Below the pieces are notes generated by a model, which saw only the letters and a program-made list of their open reading frames with translations, made no database searches and had not been told where the DNA came from. Below are positions 8,909 to 17,895 of a DNA stretch of 64,000 nt, one piece after another (positions within the stretch are counted from its first letter, which is position 1; every line of letters begins with the position of its first letter). A program made the position numbers and the translations under genes. This stretch comes from Sphingobium faniae (GTDB lineage Bacteria > Pseudomonadota > Alphaproteobacteria > Sphingomonadales > Sphingomonadaceae), in assembly GCA_900100475.1 (NCBI GenBank), contig FMTU01000009.1:62001-126000 (forward strand), written 5' to 3'.

Positions 8909-11088
8909 GGCCGCGCCTCGCTCGCCGGAACCTCGACCGGGCGGACGACGCCGCTCGACTGGCGGGCGGTGGGCTCGATGACTTCCGGCGAAGGCGGAAC
9001 GACGGCATCGCCCGGTCCTGCCGCCGCGCCAGGAGGCACCGCGCCCATATAGTCGCGCACCAGTTCGTCGATACCCGGCTCAATATCCGGATTGCGCCGC
9101 ATCTGCATGTCCCGGATATAGCCATAGCGTTGCTGCGTCAGGCGCTGGGCGTCTTCCTTGCTCCGCAATATGGTCGGGCGGATGAAGACCATGAGATTGG
9201 TCTTGGTCCGGCTGCGGCTGCGCGATTTGAACAGTTCGCCCAGCCCCGGAATGTCGGACAGCAGCGGAATACGCTCGATCGTCTTGCGTTCATTATCGTC
9301 CAGCAGTCCGCCCAGCGCCAATATCTCGCCATCGTCGACCGTGACCGTGGTCTCGATCTCACGCTTGTTGATGATCAGGTCGCTGCTGCTGTTGCTGACC
9401 GGCCCGGCGACACTGGACACTTCCTGCTTCAGGAACAGCTTGATCGCGCCGCCCGCGTTGATCTGGGGCTTCACTTCCAGCTTGACGCCGACATCCTGCC
9501 GCTGGACGGTGCGGAACTGGTTGTCGAAATTCTGGCTCAACGCCTCGCCGGTCGTGACCGGCACCTGCTGGCCGACGAGGATCGACGCCTTCTGGTTGTC
9601 CATCGTCATGACCGAAGGCGTGGACAGGATATTGCTGTCCGTGTCCGATTTCACCGCATTGATGATCGCACCGAAAATGCCGTGACTGCCCAGTTGCGTC
9701 GCCACGCCGCCAAAGCCGCCCGTCGCGTTCATCAGGCTGTCCACCGCCGCTTGCTGGAGTGTGTTGGCGAGGTCGCCATTCTCCCGCGTGGTCGTGGTGG
9801 TGCGAGTTCCGTCCGGAGCGACCACGGTCGTCGTCGTCTGGCCCAGTTGGTCGGCTCCGACCGCCCCTGCCAATGTCAGGATATTGGGCGCGGCATTGGA
9901 ATAGTTGGTCGCGGCAAAACCCGTCTTGGTGCTGCCGATCAGGAATTGCACGCCCAGCTTCTTCGCCGCCGCATCGCTGATCTCGACGATGATGGCTTCC
10001 ACCAGCACCTGTTCGCGCCGGGTGTCGATCTGGCGGATGGTTTCGCCCAGCATCCGCTGCACGTCGCTGTTCGCCGCCACGATGATCGCGTTGGCGCCCT
10101 CATAACGCGTGACGATGGATGGCCCACGCGTGGAAATGCCAGCGCCCCCCGCAGCCGAAGCCATGGCTGGCGCAGGGGCCGCCGCTGCTGGCGCACTGCC
10201 ATTGGCCGCGGGCACGGATGCGCCGACCGGCTCGCTGGTGGACTGACCGACCAGTTGCTGCAACACCGGCAGGAGCTTTTCGGCGTCGGCATGTTCCAGC
10301 CAATAGACACGAATTTCCGTGCCGCTGGCGGCCTGCCTGTCCAGATCGCGCGCCATCTGCACGAGCCGGGCGACTGTGCCCGCATCGCCGCGTATGGCGA
10401 CCGAATTGCTGCTGTCGATCGGCACGATCGTCGCGGCAGCGAGCGCTCCGCCCTCGCCCCCGCCGCCTGCTACCAATGCCTGAAGCGAAGTCGCGATTTC
10501 CCGCGCCCCGGCATTTTTCAGCATCACGGTCTGCGTCGCCGCCGTGTCGCGATCAATGCGCGCGATGACCTGGCGGATGCGTGAAATATTATCGGCATAA
10601 TCCGCGACCACCACGCTGTTGCCCGCGCGATTGGCGGTGACGGAGCCATCCCTGCTGACCAGCGGCCTCAGCGTTTCAAGTGCGCTCGCGGCGTCGATGG
10701 AATGAAGGCGGAAAACTTCCGTCACGAACTGATTGCGATTGGCGGCCCGCCCCACGGCGCTCGGCTGCCCCGCTGCGCCATCGGCGGGCTGGATGCGATA
10801 GGCGCCGCCTGGCGCGGGCACCGCGACCAACCCGTTCGCGCGCAGGGTGGACAGGAATATCTCGAAATATTCCGACCGGGACAGCGGCCGGTCGGTGACG
10901 ACCGACACCTTCCCCTGAACGCGGTTGTCGATGATGAAAGTGCGCCCCGTCACGCGCGCCGCATCCTGAATGAAGGCCCTGATATCGGCGTCCCGCACAT
11001 TCAGCGTTTGTTGCGCGTAAACGGGCGCGGCGATGGGAGCGGCCAGAGCAAGCGCAACGGCGGCGGATAAAAGGAAATGTCTTGTCAT
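8905..11088 (-). CDS. gspD: Type II secretion outer-membrane secretin GspD
   Basis: Forms the outer-membrane channel. The 727-residue preprotein has a signal peptide (cleavage expected after PIAAPVYA). An N0 domain and several N domains follow, with the VVADYADNISRIRQVI signature of secretin short domains. The C-terminal secretin domain contains VPLLSDIPGLGELF, worded here as IPLLSDIPGLGELFKSRSR. Gly/Ala/Ser-rich linkers sit between N domains. No dedicated pilotin gene was seen in the cluster. It overlaps gspC and gspE by 4 bases each. Confidence 0.96.
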   Translation of the reverse strand: MTRHFLLSAAVALALAAPIAAPVYAQQTLNVRDADIRAFIQDAARVTGRTFIIDNRVQGKVSVVTDRPLSRSEYFEIFLSTLRANGLVAVPAPGGAYRIQPADGAAGQPSAVGRAANRNQFVTEVFRLHSIDAASALETLRPLVSRDGSVTANRAGNSVVVADYADNISRIRQVIARIDRDTAATQTVMLKNAGAREIATSLQALVAGGGGEGGALAAATIVPIDSSNSVAIRGDAGTVARLVQMARDLDRQAASGTEIRVYWLEHADAEKLLPVLQQLVGQSTSEPVGASVPAANGSAPAAAAPAPAMASAAGGAGISTRGPSIVTRYEGANAIIVAANSDVQRMLGETIRQIDTRREQVLVEAIIVEISDAAAKKLGVQFLIGSTKTGFAATNYSNAAPNILTLAGAVGADQLGQTTTTVVAPDGTRTTTTTRENGDLANTLQQAAVDSLMNATGGFGGVATQLGSHGIFGAIINAVKSDTDSNILSTPSVMTMDNQKASILVGQQVPVTTGEALSQNFDNQFRTVQRQDVGVKLEVKPQINAGGAIKLFLKQEVSSVAGPVSNSSSDLIINKREIETTVTVDDGEILALGGLLDDNERKTIERIPLLSDIPGLGELFKSRSRSRTKTNLMVFIRPTILRSKEDAQRLTQQRYGYIRDMQMRRNPDIEPGIDELVRDYMGAVPPGAAAGPGDAVVPPSPEVIEPTARQSSGVVRPVEVPASEARP

Positions 11089-11918
11089 TGGCCTTGCAGC
11101 ATAAGGTTGATGGTCGCGGTGGAAGCACCGCGTTCAACGGTCAGTGAAACACGCGCGCCGGGCGCGATCTTCGATCGCAGCGCTTGCAGATCGCTCGCCG
11201 AGCCGATGCTTTGCCCATCGACCTGCGTGATGATGTCGCCCGCCTGAAAGCCCGCATTTTCAAATCCAGGGCCCTTGGCGGTCAGGATCAGGCCGGTGAT
11301 GCGGCCATTTTCCGTTCTGGGCGTGATGCCCACATCCTGTTTGATACTATCCGCCGTCGGATTGTCCCGCCCCCGCGCCGGAGCCGCTTCGGCTTGCGGT
11401 GCTGCGGCCGTTTCTCCTGAAGAGGTTTCGAGCGCGGTCTGCGACTGGTCGAGGAATAGCTGTTCTTCCGCTCCGCCCCGGTCGATCGTCACATGATCGA
11501 AGGCGACGGCTTTCAGGATGACGCCGGAGGTGATTTCGTCGCCGACCGCGAAACTGTTCTGCACGTCGTCCGGTCCAGCGATGATAGCCGACCCCAATCC
11601 CGTGCCTTCATTCAGCCGCACACCATAGAGGGTCAGCGCCAGGGACGTCACGACACCTGCCCTTTCCTGTTGCGGCGCAACACGGAAAAATGGATCGAAA
11701 TTCGCGAAGAGAGCCTGACGAGCGGATGGCGAAGGGAACTGAGCCTGCGAACCGGACCAGATGCCGAAGCTCCCCACCGGCGTCACGAGAATCCAGAGCA
11801 ATCGCGCAGCCTGAATGGCCAGCACTGCCAGGACGAGTTTTTCGATGATCGCCGCGCCGTCCATGCGGCGCAGGCGCTCTGCCCACCTTCGTGCCGCTTC
11901 GCCGACCGGCAAATGCAT
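11085..11918 (-). CDS. gspC: Type II secretion protein GspC with PDZ domain
   Basis: Inner-membrane protein linking the platform to GspD and involved in substrate choice. The 277-residue product has one membrane helix (about residues 28-48), a periplasmic HR domain (SLALTLYGVRLNEGTG, SFAVGDEI) and a C-terminal PDZ domain (GFENAGFQAGDIITQVDGQS). I chose the ATG at 11918 because GAGGGG lies about 8 bases before it. A GTG start at 11939 is possible but has no clear ribosome site. It is the first gene of the operon, and the promoter should lie in the A+T-rich stretch just upstream. Confidence 0.93.
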   Translation of the reverse strand: MHLPVGEAARRWAERLRRMDGAAIIEKLVLAVLAIQAARLLWILVTPVGSFGIWSGSQAQFPSPSARQALFANFDPFFRVAPQQERAGVVTSLALTLYGVRLNEGTGLGSAIIAGPDDVQNSFAVGDEITSGVILKAVAFDHVTIDRGGAEEQLFLDQSQTALETSSGETAAAPQAEAAPARGRDNPTADSIKQDVGITPRTENGRITGLILTAKGPGFENAGFQAGDIITQVDGQSIGSASDLQALRSKIAPGARVSLTVERGASTATINLMLQGQ

Positions 11919-11973
11919 GATACTGCCCCTCTTTGCCACCGGCGCCTGCTAGGCAATGGCGATTGCGAAATAA

Positions 11974-12001
11974 TGACAAATAGATGTCCAATTTATGACA
12001 A
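11974..12001. promoter_or_regulatory. Alternating TGACA/TGTC half-sites upstream of gspC
   Basis: The A+T-rich segment between gspC and the divergent oxygenase gene holds three half-sites: TGACA, TGTC and TGACA, with 6 and 8 bases between them. Adjacent half-sites form inverted repeats. The segment lies about 55 bases upstream of the gspC start, where a promoter or operator for the gsp operon is expected. The binding protein is unknown. Confidence 0.35.
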
Positions 12002-12092
12002 GCGCAACCATTAGACTGTTGGCCTTGCATTTATAGCGCCGAGCGATAGCTAGGGGCCGTCAAAGCGACTTCCTCAGCCGTTCGGATTCGTC

Positions 12093-12746
12093 ATGTCGGA
12101 CCGTCAAAACCCTTTAGCTTCCGATGGAAATCCCACCTGGATTGCCGGCCATCCCGGTGTCCAGCGCGTGCCCAATCGCGACCTGACGCTATTCATCGCG
12201 CGGAATTTCCTGTCACCGGAGGAATGTAAGGGATTTGTGGAACTGATTGATGCCAGTCGCCGTCCCTCGACCATCGCGGACGCCAATGGCGATCAATATT
12301 TCCGCACCAGCGAAACATGCGAACTTGACAGCACCGACCCGCTGGTCGCGACGATCGACGCCCGGCTCGCGGCCTTTGCCGGGATTGATCCCGTCCATGG
12401 CGAGCCGATCCAGGGCCAACGCTATGCCGTTGGGCAGGAATTCAAGGCCCATACCGACTATTTCGATCCCAAGGGCGCGGATTTTCAGAAATATTGCGCC
12501 ATGACAGGCAATCGCACCTGGACGCTGATGATCTACCTCAACCAGCCGCAGGCGGGAGGAGCGACCCGCTTCACCAAGATCGGAAAGACGGTTCAGCCCG
12601 AAACCGGCAAACTGCTGGCGTGGAACAATCGAATCGGTCCGGACGCCTATAATCCCTCAAGCCTTCATCACGGGATGAAGGTGCGCGCGGGCGTGAAGCA
12701 TGTCATCACCAAATGGTATCGCGAACGGCCATGGGTTTCGACATGA
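12093..12746 (+). CDS. 2OG-Fe(II) oxygenase, prolyl 4-hydroxylase-like
   Basis: Probable non-haem iron, 2-oxoglutarate-dependent dioxygenase of the prolyl-4-hydroxylase alpha-subunit type. The 217-residue product has the HxD pair in KAHTDYFD, a distal iron-binding His in SLHHGMKV and a nearby basic residue (KHVITKW) suited to bind 2-oxoglutarate. MIYLNQPQAGGATRF matches the conserved core that places the substrate. No signal peptide is seen, so it is probably cytoplasmic. The substrate cannot be told from sequence; bacterial relatives hydroxylate proteins (for example EF-Tu) or small molecules. It stands alone, divergent from the gsp operon. Confidence 0.85.
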   Translation: MSDRQNPLASDGNPTWIAGHPGVQRVPNRDLTLFIARNFLSPEECKGFVELIDASRRPSTIADANGDQYFRTSETCELDSTDPLVATIDARLAAFAGIDPVHGEPIQGQRYAVGQEFKAHTDYFDPKGADFQKYCAMTGNRTWTLMIYLNQPQAGGATRFTKIGKTVQPETGKLLAWNNRIGPDAYNPSSLHHGMKVRAGVKHVITKWYRERPWVST

Positions 12747-12799
12747 CCCATCGGGCCAAATTCGCGGAAGCATGGCGCGACGCATGATGGGCTGCCTTA

Positions 12800-14122
12800 T
12801 CAACGGGAAGCGAACTGCCGTCCCCTGGCTGCCGCCCATTGCAGCGGCGCGGCATTGGGCGTGCCCTCGCGCACGAAACACAGCCCCTTCCGCGCGCGGA
12901 TCGAGCGGCACAGCGTCGTGGCGTCGGCGCGGCTCGCAAAGCCCTTGACCGCCAGACGGTGGAAGGTCGCGCCGTTGACCGTCACCTGGCTCATCATCAC
13001 CGGGAACGCGGCCAGCGTTCCATTGGAACGCGACATGCCGATCCATTTTTCGCGCGCGATGGCGGCGCTGTCATAAGCGCCCAGTTGCACCACCCAGTTG
13101 CTCGCGCCATTATCGACGGGCCGGACGAACGCCACCTTTCGCGTGACAGGGGCTGCAACTTTGGGCGGCATGGCCTTCGCCGGAGCAATGCCCCGCGCCG
13201 AAACATGGCTCGGCCTGGCGGAAACCGGAGCGGCCGCGATGCGAACGGGCGTTGCGTCAGCCGCTATGACAGGCGCGGAAGCGGCGGTCTCGATCACCGG
13301 CTCCGGCTCATAGGGGGAATTTTCTTCCTCAACAGACGCCATCTGCACGGGAGCCTCGACAACTGGCGCCACCGCCGGGGCAAGCGCCAGAACTGCGGGC
13401 TGCCCGGCATCCTCGCCCGCCATGCTCACGCCCATCAGGGACGATACACGCATCGGGGCAAGTTCGGGAGCCGCGACGGAAGCCCATTGCATGATCCGCA
13501 GATTGGCAGCGGCGGAATCGAGGTCCATGCCGACAACCAGCCGCGCATCCTTCCATCGCCCCGCCAGGGCATAGGCATAGGCCAGATTCTGACGTGTGCG
13601 TGCCGTCGCTGAAGGATCGTGAATGGCTTGCGAAAGGATTTGCACGCCCTCCGCCGCATTGCCCGCCATTGCCATGGCCAGGCCGTAATCGGAGGCCGGA
13701 ACCTTATCGGCATGGGCGGCAAGCAGCGCCTGCGCCGCGTCATTCTTTCCCAACGCAATCTGCACGAGTACCAGATTGACGATTGTCCGGCCTTCCTGAT
13801 TGCCCAGCGCCATCGCGTCGGAAAGCGCCGTTTCGGCAGAGACGAATCGCCCGCCCGCCACATAGGCCAGCCCCAGCAACTGCCGGTAATCCCCGTTGCC
13901 GGGCTTCAGGCGGACGGCTTCTTCGGCAGCGCGGATGGCGCGTACGGCATCGCGATCCACTATCGCCTTTTCCGCCGCCAAAGCCCGCTTGCTGGCATCG
14001 TCCTTTTGCTTGACCGCCGCGGTGGAGGGGCGAAAGGCGACTCCTGTGCACCCTACCATCGTGACGGCCACGATCAGGGAAGACACGGCTGCCTTGCCGA
14101 ATGCAGAACGCTTCATCATCAT
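12800..14122 (-). CDS. TPR and SPOR domain lipoprotein
   Basis: Probable outer-membrane or envelope lipoprotein that binds peptidoglycan. The 440-residue product starts with a signal sequence and a lipobox around VTMVGCTG. TPR-like repeats rich in Ala/Leu follow (about residues 40-200), then a Pro/Ala/Val-rich linker and a C-terminal SPOR domain (SNWVVQLGAYDSAAIAREKW ... CRSIRARKGLCFVRE). SPOR domains bind denuded glycan at division sites. The start is one of three consecutive ATGs; 14122 has AAGG five bases upstream. A small RHH-type gene and parA lie just upstream on the same strand. A second SPOR protein gene at 15563 points the other way. Confidence 0.8.
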   Translation of the reverse strand: MMMKRSAFGKAAVSSLIVAVTMVGCTGVAFRPSTAAVKQKDDASKRALAAEKAIVDRDAVRAIRAAEEAVRLKPGNGDYRQLLGLAYVAGGRFVSAETALSDAMALGNQEGRTIVNLVLVQIALGKNDAAQALLAAHADKVPASDYGLAMAMAGNAAEGVQILSQAIHDPSATARTRQNLAYAYALAGRWKDARLVVGMDLDSAAANLRIMQWASVAAPELAPMRVSSLMGVSMAGEDAGQPAVLALAPAVAPVVEAPVQMASVEEENSPYEPEPVIETAASAPVIAADATPVRIAAAPVSARPSHVSARGIAPAKAMPPKVAAPVTRKVAFVRPVDNGASNWVVQLGAYDSAAIAREKWIGMSRSNGTLAAFPVMMSQVTVNGATFHRLAVKGFASRADATTLCRSIRARKGLCFVREGTPNAAPLQWAAARGRQFASR

Positions 14123-14129
14123 CCCACCC

Positions 14130-14639
14130 TTATTTGCGACCGCGCATCGGCGGCACCTGCTGTGCCAGCCGATCAATTTCCGGCAAGTCGCCGAGATATT
14201 TGTCGACCGCTTCGGTGACGATCTGCTGCGCCGATCGCCCCGTCACCGCGCAGGCGAGTCGCAACCGGAGATGCCGGTCAGCGTCGAGTCGCAGGGTGAA
14301 AGCTGTCTTGCGTGCGGAAGCGGCGCCGCGACTTTTCGTCGAAAGCGTTTCGGCCACGCGCTCGGCGAGTTCATGCCGTTCAGCCACTACCGGCGGAATC
14401 GGAGCCGCCGTGGGAAGGGCATGCGTCATCGGCGTAAGGCTGGCGATCGGCGATGGTTGCAGAGGAGGAACCATGGGCGCATCGCCCATGTCGTTCCAGC
14501 CCAGGTCATCCTGCGGCACGGCGGCCATCGCGGCGCGGCCAGGACCAAGCACGGCGGGCCTGCGCATGGCGGGCTGAGCCGCGCCCTTGCGCGCGAGGAG
14601 GCCGGAGGTCAGGGACGCGATCGGTTTTGCTTCGGCCAT
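14130..14639 (-). CDS. Small DNA-binding-like partner of the adjacent ParA
   Basis: A 169-residue protein with a disordered Pro/Ala-rich N-terminal half. Its basic C-terminal helical region (KTAFTLRLDADRHLRLRLA, GRSAQQIVTEAVDKYL) resembles a ribbon-helix-helix DNA-binding domain. The frame is open upstream to 15005, overlapping parA, but GGGAGA precedes the ATG at 14639 at good spacing. It sits 14 bases after parA and 7 bases before the SPOR lipoprotein. The context suggests it is the DNA-binding or regulatory partner of ParA. No firm family name can be given. Confidence 0.65.
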   Translation of the reverse strand: MAEAKPIASLTSGLLARKGAAQPAMRRPAVLGPGRAAMAAVPQDDLGWNDMGDAPMVPPLQPSPIASLTPMTHALPTAAPIPPVVAERHELAERVAETLSTKSRGAASARKTAFTLRLDADRHLRLRLACAVTGRSAQQIVTEAVDKYLGDLPEIDRLAQQVPPMRGRK

Positions 14640-14653
14640 CACGCGATCTCCCT

Positions 14654-15376
14654 TCAATGTCCCACGACACGGCGACCAAAGCCGCTCCCGGCCGGTCGCG
14701 CGCTTCCCGTGGTTCCGACGCTTCCATGCGGGACGGAAAAGACCGTGCGCCGGAAATTCTTTTCGAGGCGATCCGAAATGTAGCTCCACAACTGGACAAC
14801 CTCGCCGGCAGAGCGGCTCTTCGCGTCCACTTCCATCACCGTGCGGCCGTCGATCATCGACGCGGCGAAATCGGTGCGATGATGGATCGTGACCGGCGCG
14901 ACGGTGCCATGCTGGGACAGGGCAATCGCCGCTTCTGAAGTGATCCGCGCCTTGGGCGTCGCGCCGTTGACGACGAAGATCAACGGCTTGCCCGCCCGGT
15001 CGCACAGATCGACCGTGGCTCCCACGGCTCGCAGGTCGTGCGGGCTGGGGCGCGTCGGTACCACGATCAGTTCCGATACCGAAATCACGCTCTGGATCGC
15101 CATGGTGATGGCAGGCGGCGTATCTATGACAGCCAGTTTGAAGCCCTGCTGCCGCAGGATTTCCAGATCCGCCGCAAGCCGTGCCACCGTAGTCTGGGCA
15201 AAGGCCGGAAACTCCGCCTCACGCTCATTCCACCAATCGGCGAGCGACCCTTGCGGATCAATGTCGATCAGAACGACGGGGCCATGTCCCGCTCGCTGCG
15301 CCTGCACGGCAAGATGCCCGGAAAGCGTCGTCTTTCCCGATCCGCCCTTCTGCGATGCCAGTGCCAAGATACGCAC
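14654..15376 (-). CDS. ParA/MinD-type ATPase
   Basis: A 240-residue deviant Walker ATPase used for intracellular positioning. Walker A is SQKGGSGKTTLSGHLA near residue 8, with the signature second Lys. The Walker A' and B regions read VVLIDIDPQGSLADWW and LAVIDTPPA. The C-terminal tail (after about residue 205) is Ser/Gly/Arg-rich. It lacks the N-terminal helix-turn-helix of plasmid ParA proteins of the SopA type. Its neighbours are a small RHH-like protein and a SPOR protein rather than parB and an origin. It could therefore position an envelope or division factor instead of DNA; that is inference. Confidence 0.85.
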   Translation of the reverse strand: MRILALASQKGGSGKTTLSGHLAVQAQRAGHGPVVLIDIDPQGSLADWWNEREAEFPAFAQTTVARLAADLEILRQQGFKLAVIDTPPAITMAIQSVISVSELIVVPTRPSPHDLRAVGATVDLCDRAGKPLIFVVNGATPKARITSEAAIALSQHGTVAPVTIHHRTDFAASMIDGRTVMEVDAKSRSAGEVVQLWSYISDRLEKNFRRTVFSVPHGSVGTTGSARPAGSGFGRRVVGH

Positions 15377-15562
15377 ACGCGTCCCCCCAAGGAAATCCAG
15401 TTCCCGGCAGGATTGCCACGGCAGCGCCTAAAATTTAGTTAACCCATATGGCAGCGCCCGACATGCGAAAGGCGCGGCGGACCAGTTGGCGATGCTAACA
15501 GGCCCTTAACCAATATCCGCCATAAAGAGGGTGAATGCCGTGAATTTGGGAGCAGCCCTTTC

Positions 15563-16552
15563 ATGAATAGATTTCGAGGCGCGCTTATCGCCATCGCGAC
15601 GTTGGGCTTCAGTCAGCCCCTTTTGGCCGATGTGAAGCTGGGCGTGGATGCCTGGCAACAGGGCGATTATGCGAAAGCCCTTGCGGAATGGCGTCCCCTC
15701 GCCGAAACGGGCGATGCCGACGCCCAGTTCAACATGGGGCAGGCTTACAAGCTGGGGCGCGGCGTTTCGAGCGACCTCAATACCGCAATCCAATGGTATC
15801 GCAAAGCAGCGGCGCAGGGCCATATGCGCGCCGAGGACAATCTGGGCCTCTGCCTGTTTCAGCAGGGAGAGCGCGCCGCCGCCCTGCCTTATCTGGAGCG
15901 CGCCGCGGCACGAGGGGATTCGCGCGCGCAATATATCTACGCGACGGCCCTGTTTAACGGCGACCTCGCGGCCAAGGACTGGGTACGCGCCTATGCCCTC
16001 ATGACGCGCGCGTCGGCATCAGGACTGACGCAAGCCAATAGCAGCCTGCAACAGATGGACAAATATATCTCCGATGAGCAGCGCGAACAGGGGAAAGCCA
16101 TGGCCGCCCGGATGGAACAGGAGAAGGGTGTCCTGCTGGCCTCCGCTCCTGCACGAACGGAAAGTGCAGGCCCTGCGGTGCGGCCGGCCCCCTCCCCGAT
16201 CCGCACCACCAAAACCGCCCCTTCCGTCACACCCCCTCCCGCCGACGCGCCCAAGGCTAAAGGGTCACCGCCTCCCAGGCAGATGCCAGTTCCTGCGGCC
16301 TCCCCATCGCGGTCCGCTTCGGGACCATGGCGGGTCCAGCTCGGCGCGTTCAGCACCGATGCGCGAGCCCGCGTCATGTGGACGCAACTCACGGGCAAGA
16401 TTCGCAGCCTTTCCTCCTACCAGCCCTATTATGCAAAAGCTGGCGACATCACGCGCCTTCTGGCTGGCCCGCTGGATAGCCCGGCGGACGCAACCCGGCT
16501 TTGCGCGCAGATCAAATCGGCAGGCGCGGACTGCATCCCCAGGAAAAATTAA
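15563..16552 (+). CDS. Secreted Sel1-repeat and SPOR domain protein
   Basis: The 329-residue protein has a signal peptide ending near QPLLAD. Sel1-like repeats follow (ALAEWRPLAETGDADAQFNM, RGVSSDLNTAIQWYRKAAAQ), then a long Pro/Ala/Ser-rich linker (about residues 190-250) and a C-terminal SPOR domain (GPWRVQLGAFSTDARARVMW). The architecture suggests a periplasmic peptidoglycan-binding protein acting at the septum or polar cell wall. GGGAGCAG lies about 10 bases before the ATG. It is divergent from the ParA cluster, whose last gene also carries a SPOR domain, so the two may share a process. Confidence 0.82.
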   Translation: MNRFRGALIAIATLGFSQPLLADVKLGVDAWQQGDYAKALAEWRPLAETGDADAQFNMGQAYKLGRGVSSDLNTAIQWYRKAAAQGHMRAEDNLGLCLFQQGERAAALPYLERAAARGDSRAQYIYATALFNGDLAAKDWVRAYALMTRASASGLTQANSSLQQMDKYISDEQREQGKAMAARMEQEKGVLLASAPARTESAGPAVRPAPSPIRTTKTAPSVTPPPADAPKAKGSPPPRQMPVPAASPSRSASGPWRVQLGAFSTDARARVMWTQLTGKIRSLSSYQPYYAKAGDITRLLAGPLDSPADATRLCAQIKSAGADCIPRKN

Positions 16553-16629
16553 GCCGATGCCGCAGCTTGTAATGGGTTGATCGGTGGAAGGGCTTAGGGC
16601 AACGCGGCCCCTCTATTATCGGGAGGCAT

Positions 16630-17502
16630 GTGTTGAACAGTCCTGTGGCCCCGTCCTGGGTGTTGACGCTCGTTTGCGTGGATCGCGTCGGAATTGTCGC
16701 GGCTGTCAGTCAGTTTCTGGCCGAGCATGGCGGCTTCATCACCGACAGCCAGCAATATGCCGACCGGGAATCGGGGCGCTTCTTCATGCGCGTCACCTTC
16801 GAAGCGACCGACAACCGCATGGATGGCGGCACGGATTGGCTGCGAAGAGAATTCGCGCCCATCGGCGATCATTTCGCGATGGACTGGCGCCTGACCGACA
16901 TCAACGAGCGCCCGCGTATTCTTGTCGCCGTGTCCAAGGGGTCCCATTGCCTCGCCGACCTTCTGCATCGCTGGCAGACAGGCACATTGGCGGTCGAGAT
17001 CATGGGCGTCGTTTCCAACCATCCCGACATGCGCCGCATCACGGAATGGCATGGCATCCCTTATCATGAACTGCCGCCCAATGGCGACAAGCCCGCCCAG
17101 GAAGCGGCCTTGCTCGATATTTTCGAGCGGACCCGCTCAGACTATCTGATTCTGGCGCGCTACATGCAGGTGCTGTCGGAAGAATTGGTCGGGAAACTCG
17201 TAGGACGCTGCGTCAACATCCATCATAGTTTTCTGCCGAGCTTCAAGGGCGCCCGTCCCTATCACCGTGCGCATGAACGCGGGGTCAAGCTGATCGGCGC
17301 GACCGCGCATTTCGTGACGGCGGATCTGGATGAAGGGCCCATCATCGAACAGGCGGTGGAGCGCATTGATCATCGCGCTACGGCGGAAGACATGGTTTGG
17401 ATCGGGCGCGACATAGAGGCGCAGGTTCTGGCCAGAGCGGTTCGCTGGATCGCGGATCGCCGCGTACTGCTCAATGGCAGCAAGACCGTCATATTCCGCT
17501 GA
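16630..17502 (+). CDS. purU: Formyltetrahydrofolate deformylase
   Basis: Hydrolyses 10-formyl-THF to THF and formate, balancing one-carbon pools and feeding PurT. The 290-residue product has an N-terminal ACT domain (WVLTLVCVDRVGIVAAVSQF) and a C-terminal formyl-transferase fold. The active-site region is NIHHSFLPSFKGARPYHRA, followed by GATAHFVTADLDEGPIIEQ. Length and motifs match the family. The start appears to be GTG at 16630 with GGGAGG four bases upstream; TTG at 16633 is an alternative. The only in-frame ATG is much further in. Confidence 0.94.
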   Translation: MLNSPVAPSWVLTLVCVDRVGIVAAVSQFLAEHGGFITDSQQYADRESGRFFMRVTFEATDNRMDGGTDWLRREFAPIGDHFAMDWRLTDINERPRILVAVSKGSHCLADLLHRWQTGTLAVEIMGVVSNHPDMRRITEWHGIPYHELPPNGDKPAQEAALLDIFERTRSDYLILARYMQVLSEELVGKLVGRCVNIHHSFLPSFKGARPYHRAHERGVKLIGATAHFVTADLDEGPIIEQAVERIDHRATAEDMVWIGRDIEAQVLARAVRWIADRRVLLNGSKTVIFR

Positions 17503-17895
17503 ACAGGTTTGGCGCTCTATCCTTCTACAGGAAAGAACTTCCAGACATGGGAATCAGGTGGGTTCGTTCATCTACCCATCCCGATCAGACTGAATCAGAA
17601 AACCGCCGTGTAAATAACCCAGCCTACGATAAGCAAGCTGGTAACTACGCACACGCGATCGCCAAACACGTCCATTCGCGACATTTTTCAACCATCCTTC
17701 CATAAGGCATTCTTTTTCTGATGCCTTAACCACAGGATACAGCAGTTTTCCGCTGGAAGGAACAACAAAGATAAGACAAAACGAGCAAAAAGAGCGACGA
17801 AGCGCAAACGCGCACTCTTGAAGCAAGCCAACGCCATTCCATTTGGCGGGCGTAAAGACCCTCATCATCAATCAGATCAGTGGGTTAGCGGGATC
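17503..17895. other. Intergenic region after purU
   Basis: About 390 bases of lower G+C with no gene of usual size. One 29-codon minus-strand reading frame (17595-17684) encodes a possible single-pass membrane peptide and is listed separately. No strong terminator hairpin or repeat was recognised. Confidence 0.5.
17595..17684 (-). CDS. Possible 29-residue membrane peptide
   Basis: A short frame encodes MSRMDVFGD followed by a hydrophobic run (VCVVTSLLIVGWVIYTAVF). This gives the topology of a small single-pass membrane protein. A purine-rich GGAAGGAT lies about 10 bases before the ATG. The frame is too short for statistics and no family is recognised, so it may be chance. Conservation of the frame in related genomes would decide. 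Confidence 0.3.
   Translation of the reverse strand: MSRMDVFGDRVCVVTSLLIVGWVIYTAVF

Noticed and set aside
364-12000. Long plus-strand frames across the type II secretion operon
   Set aside because: They are high-G+C antisense shadows rich in Arg/Pro/Ala; the minus-strand frames carry all recognised motifs.
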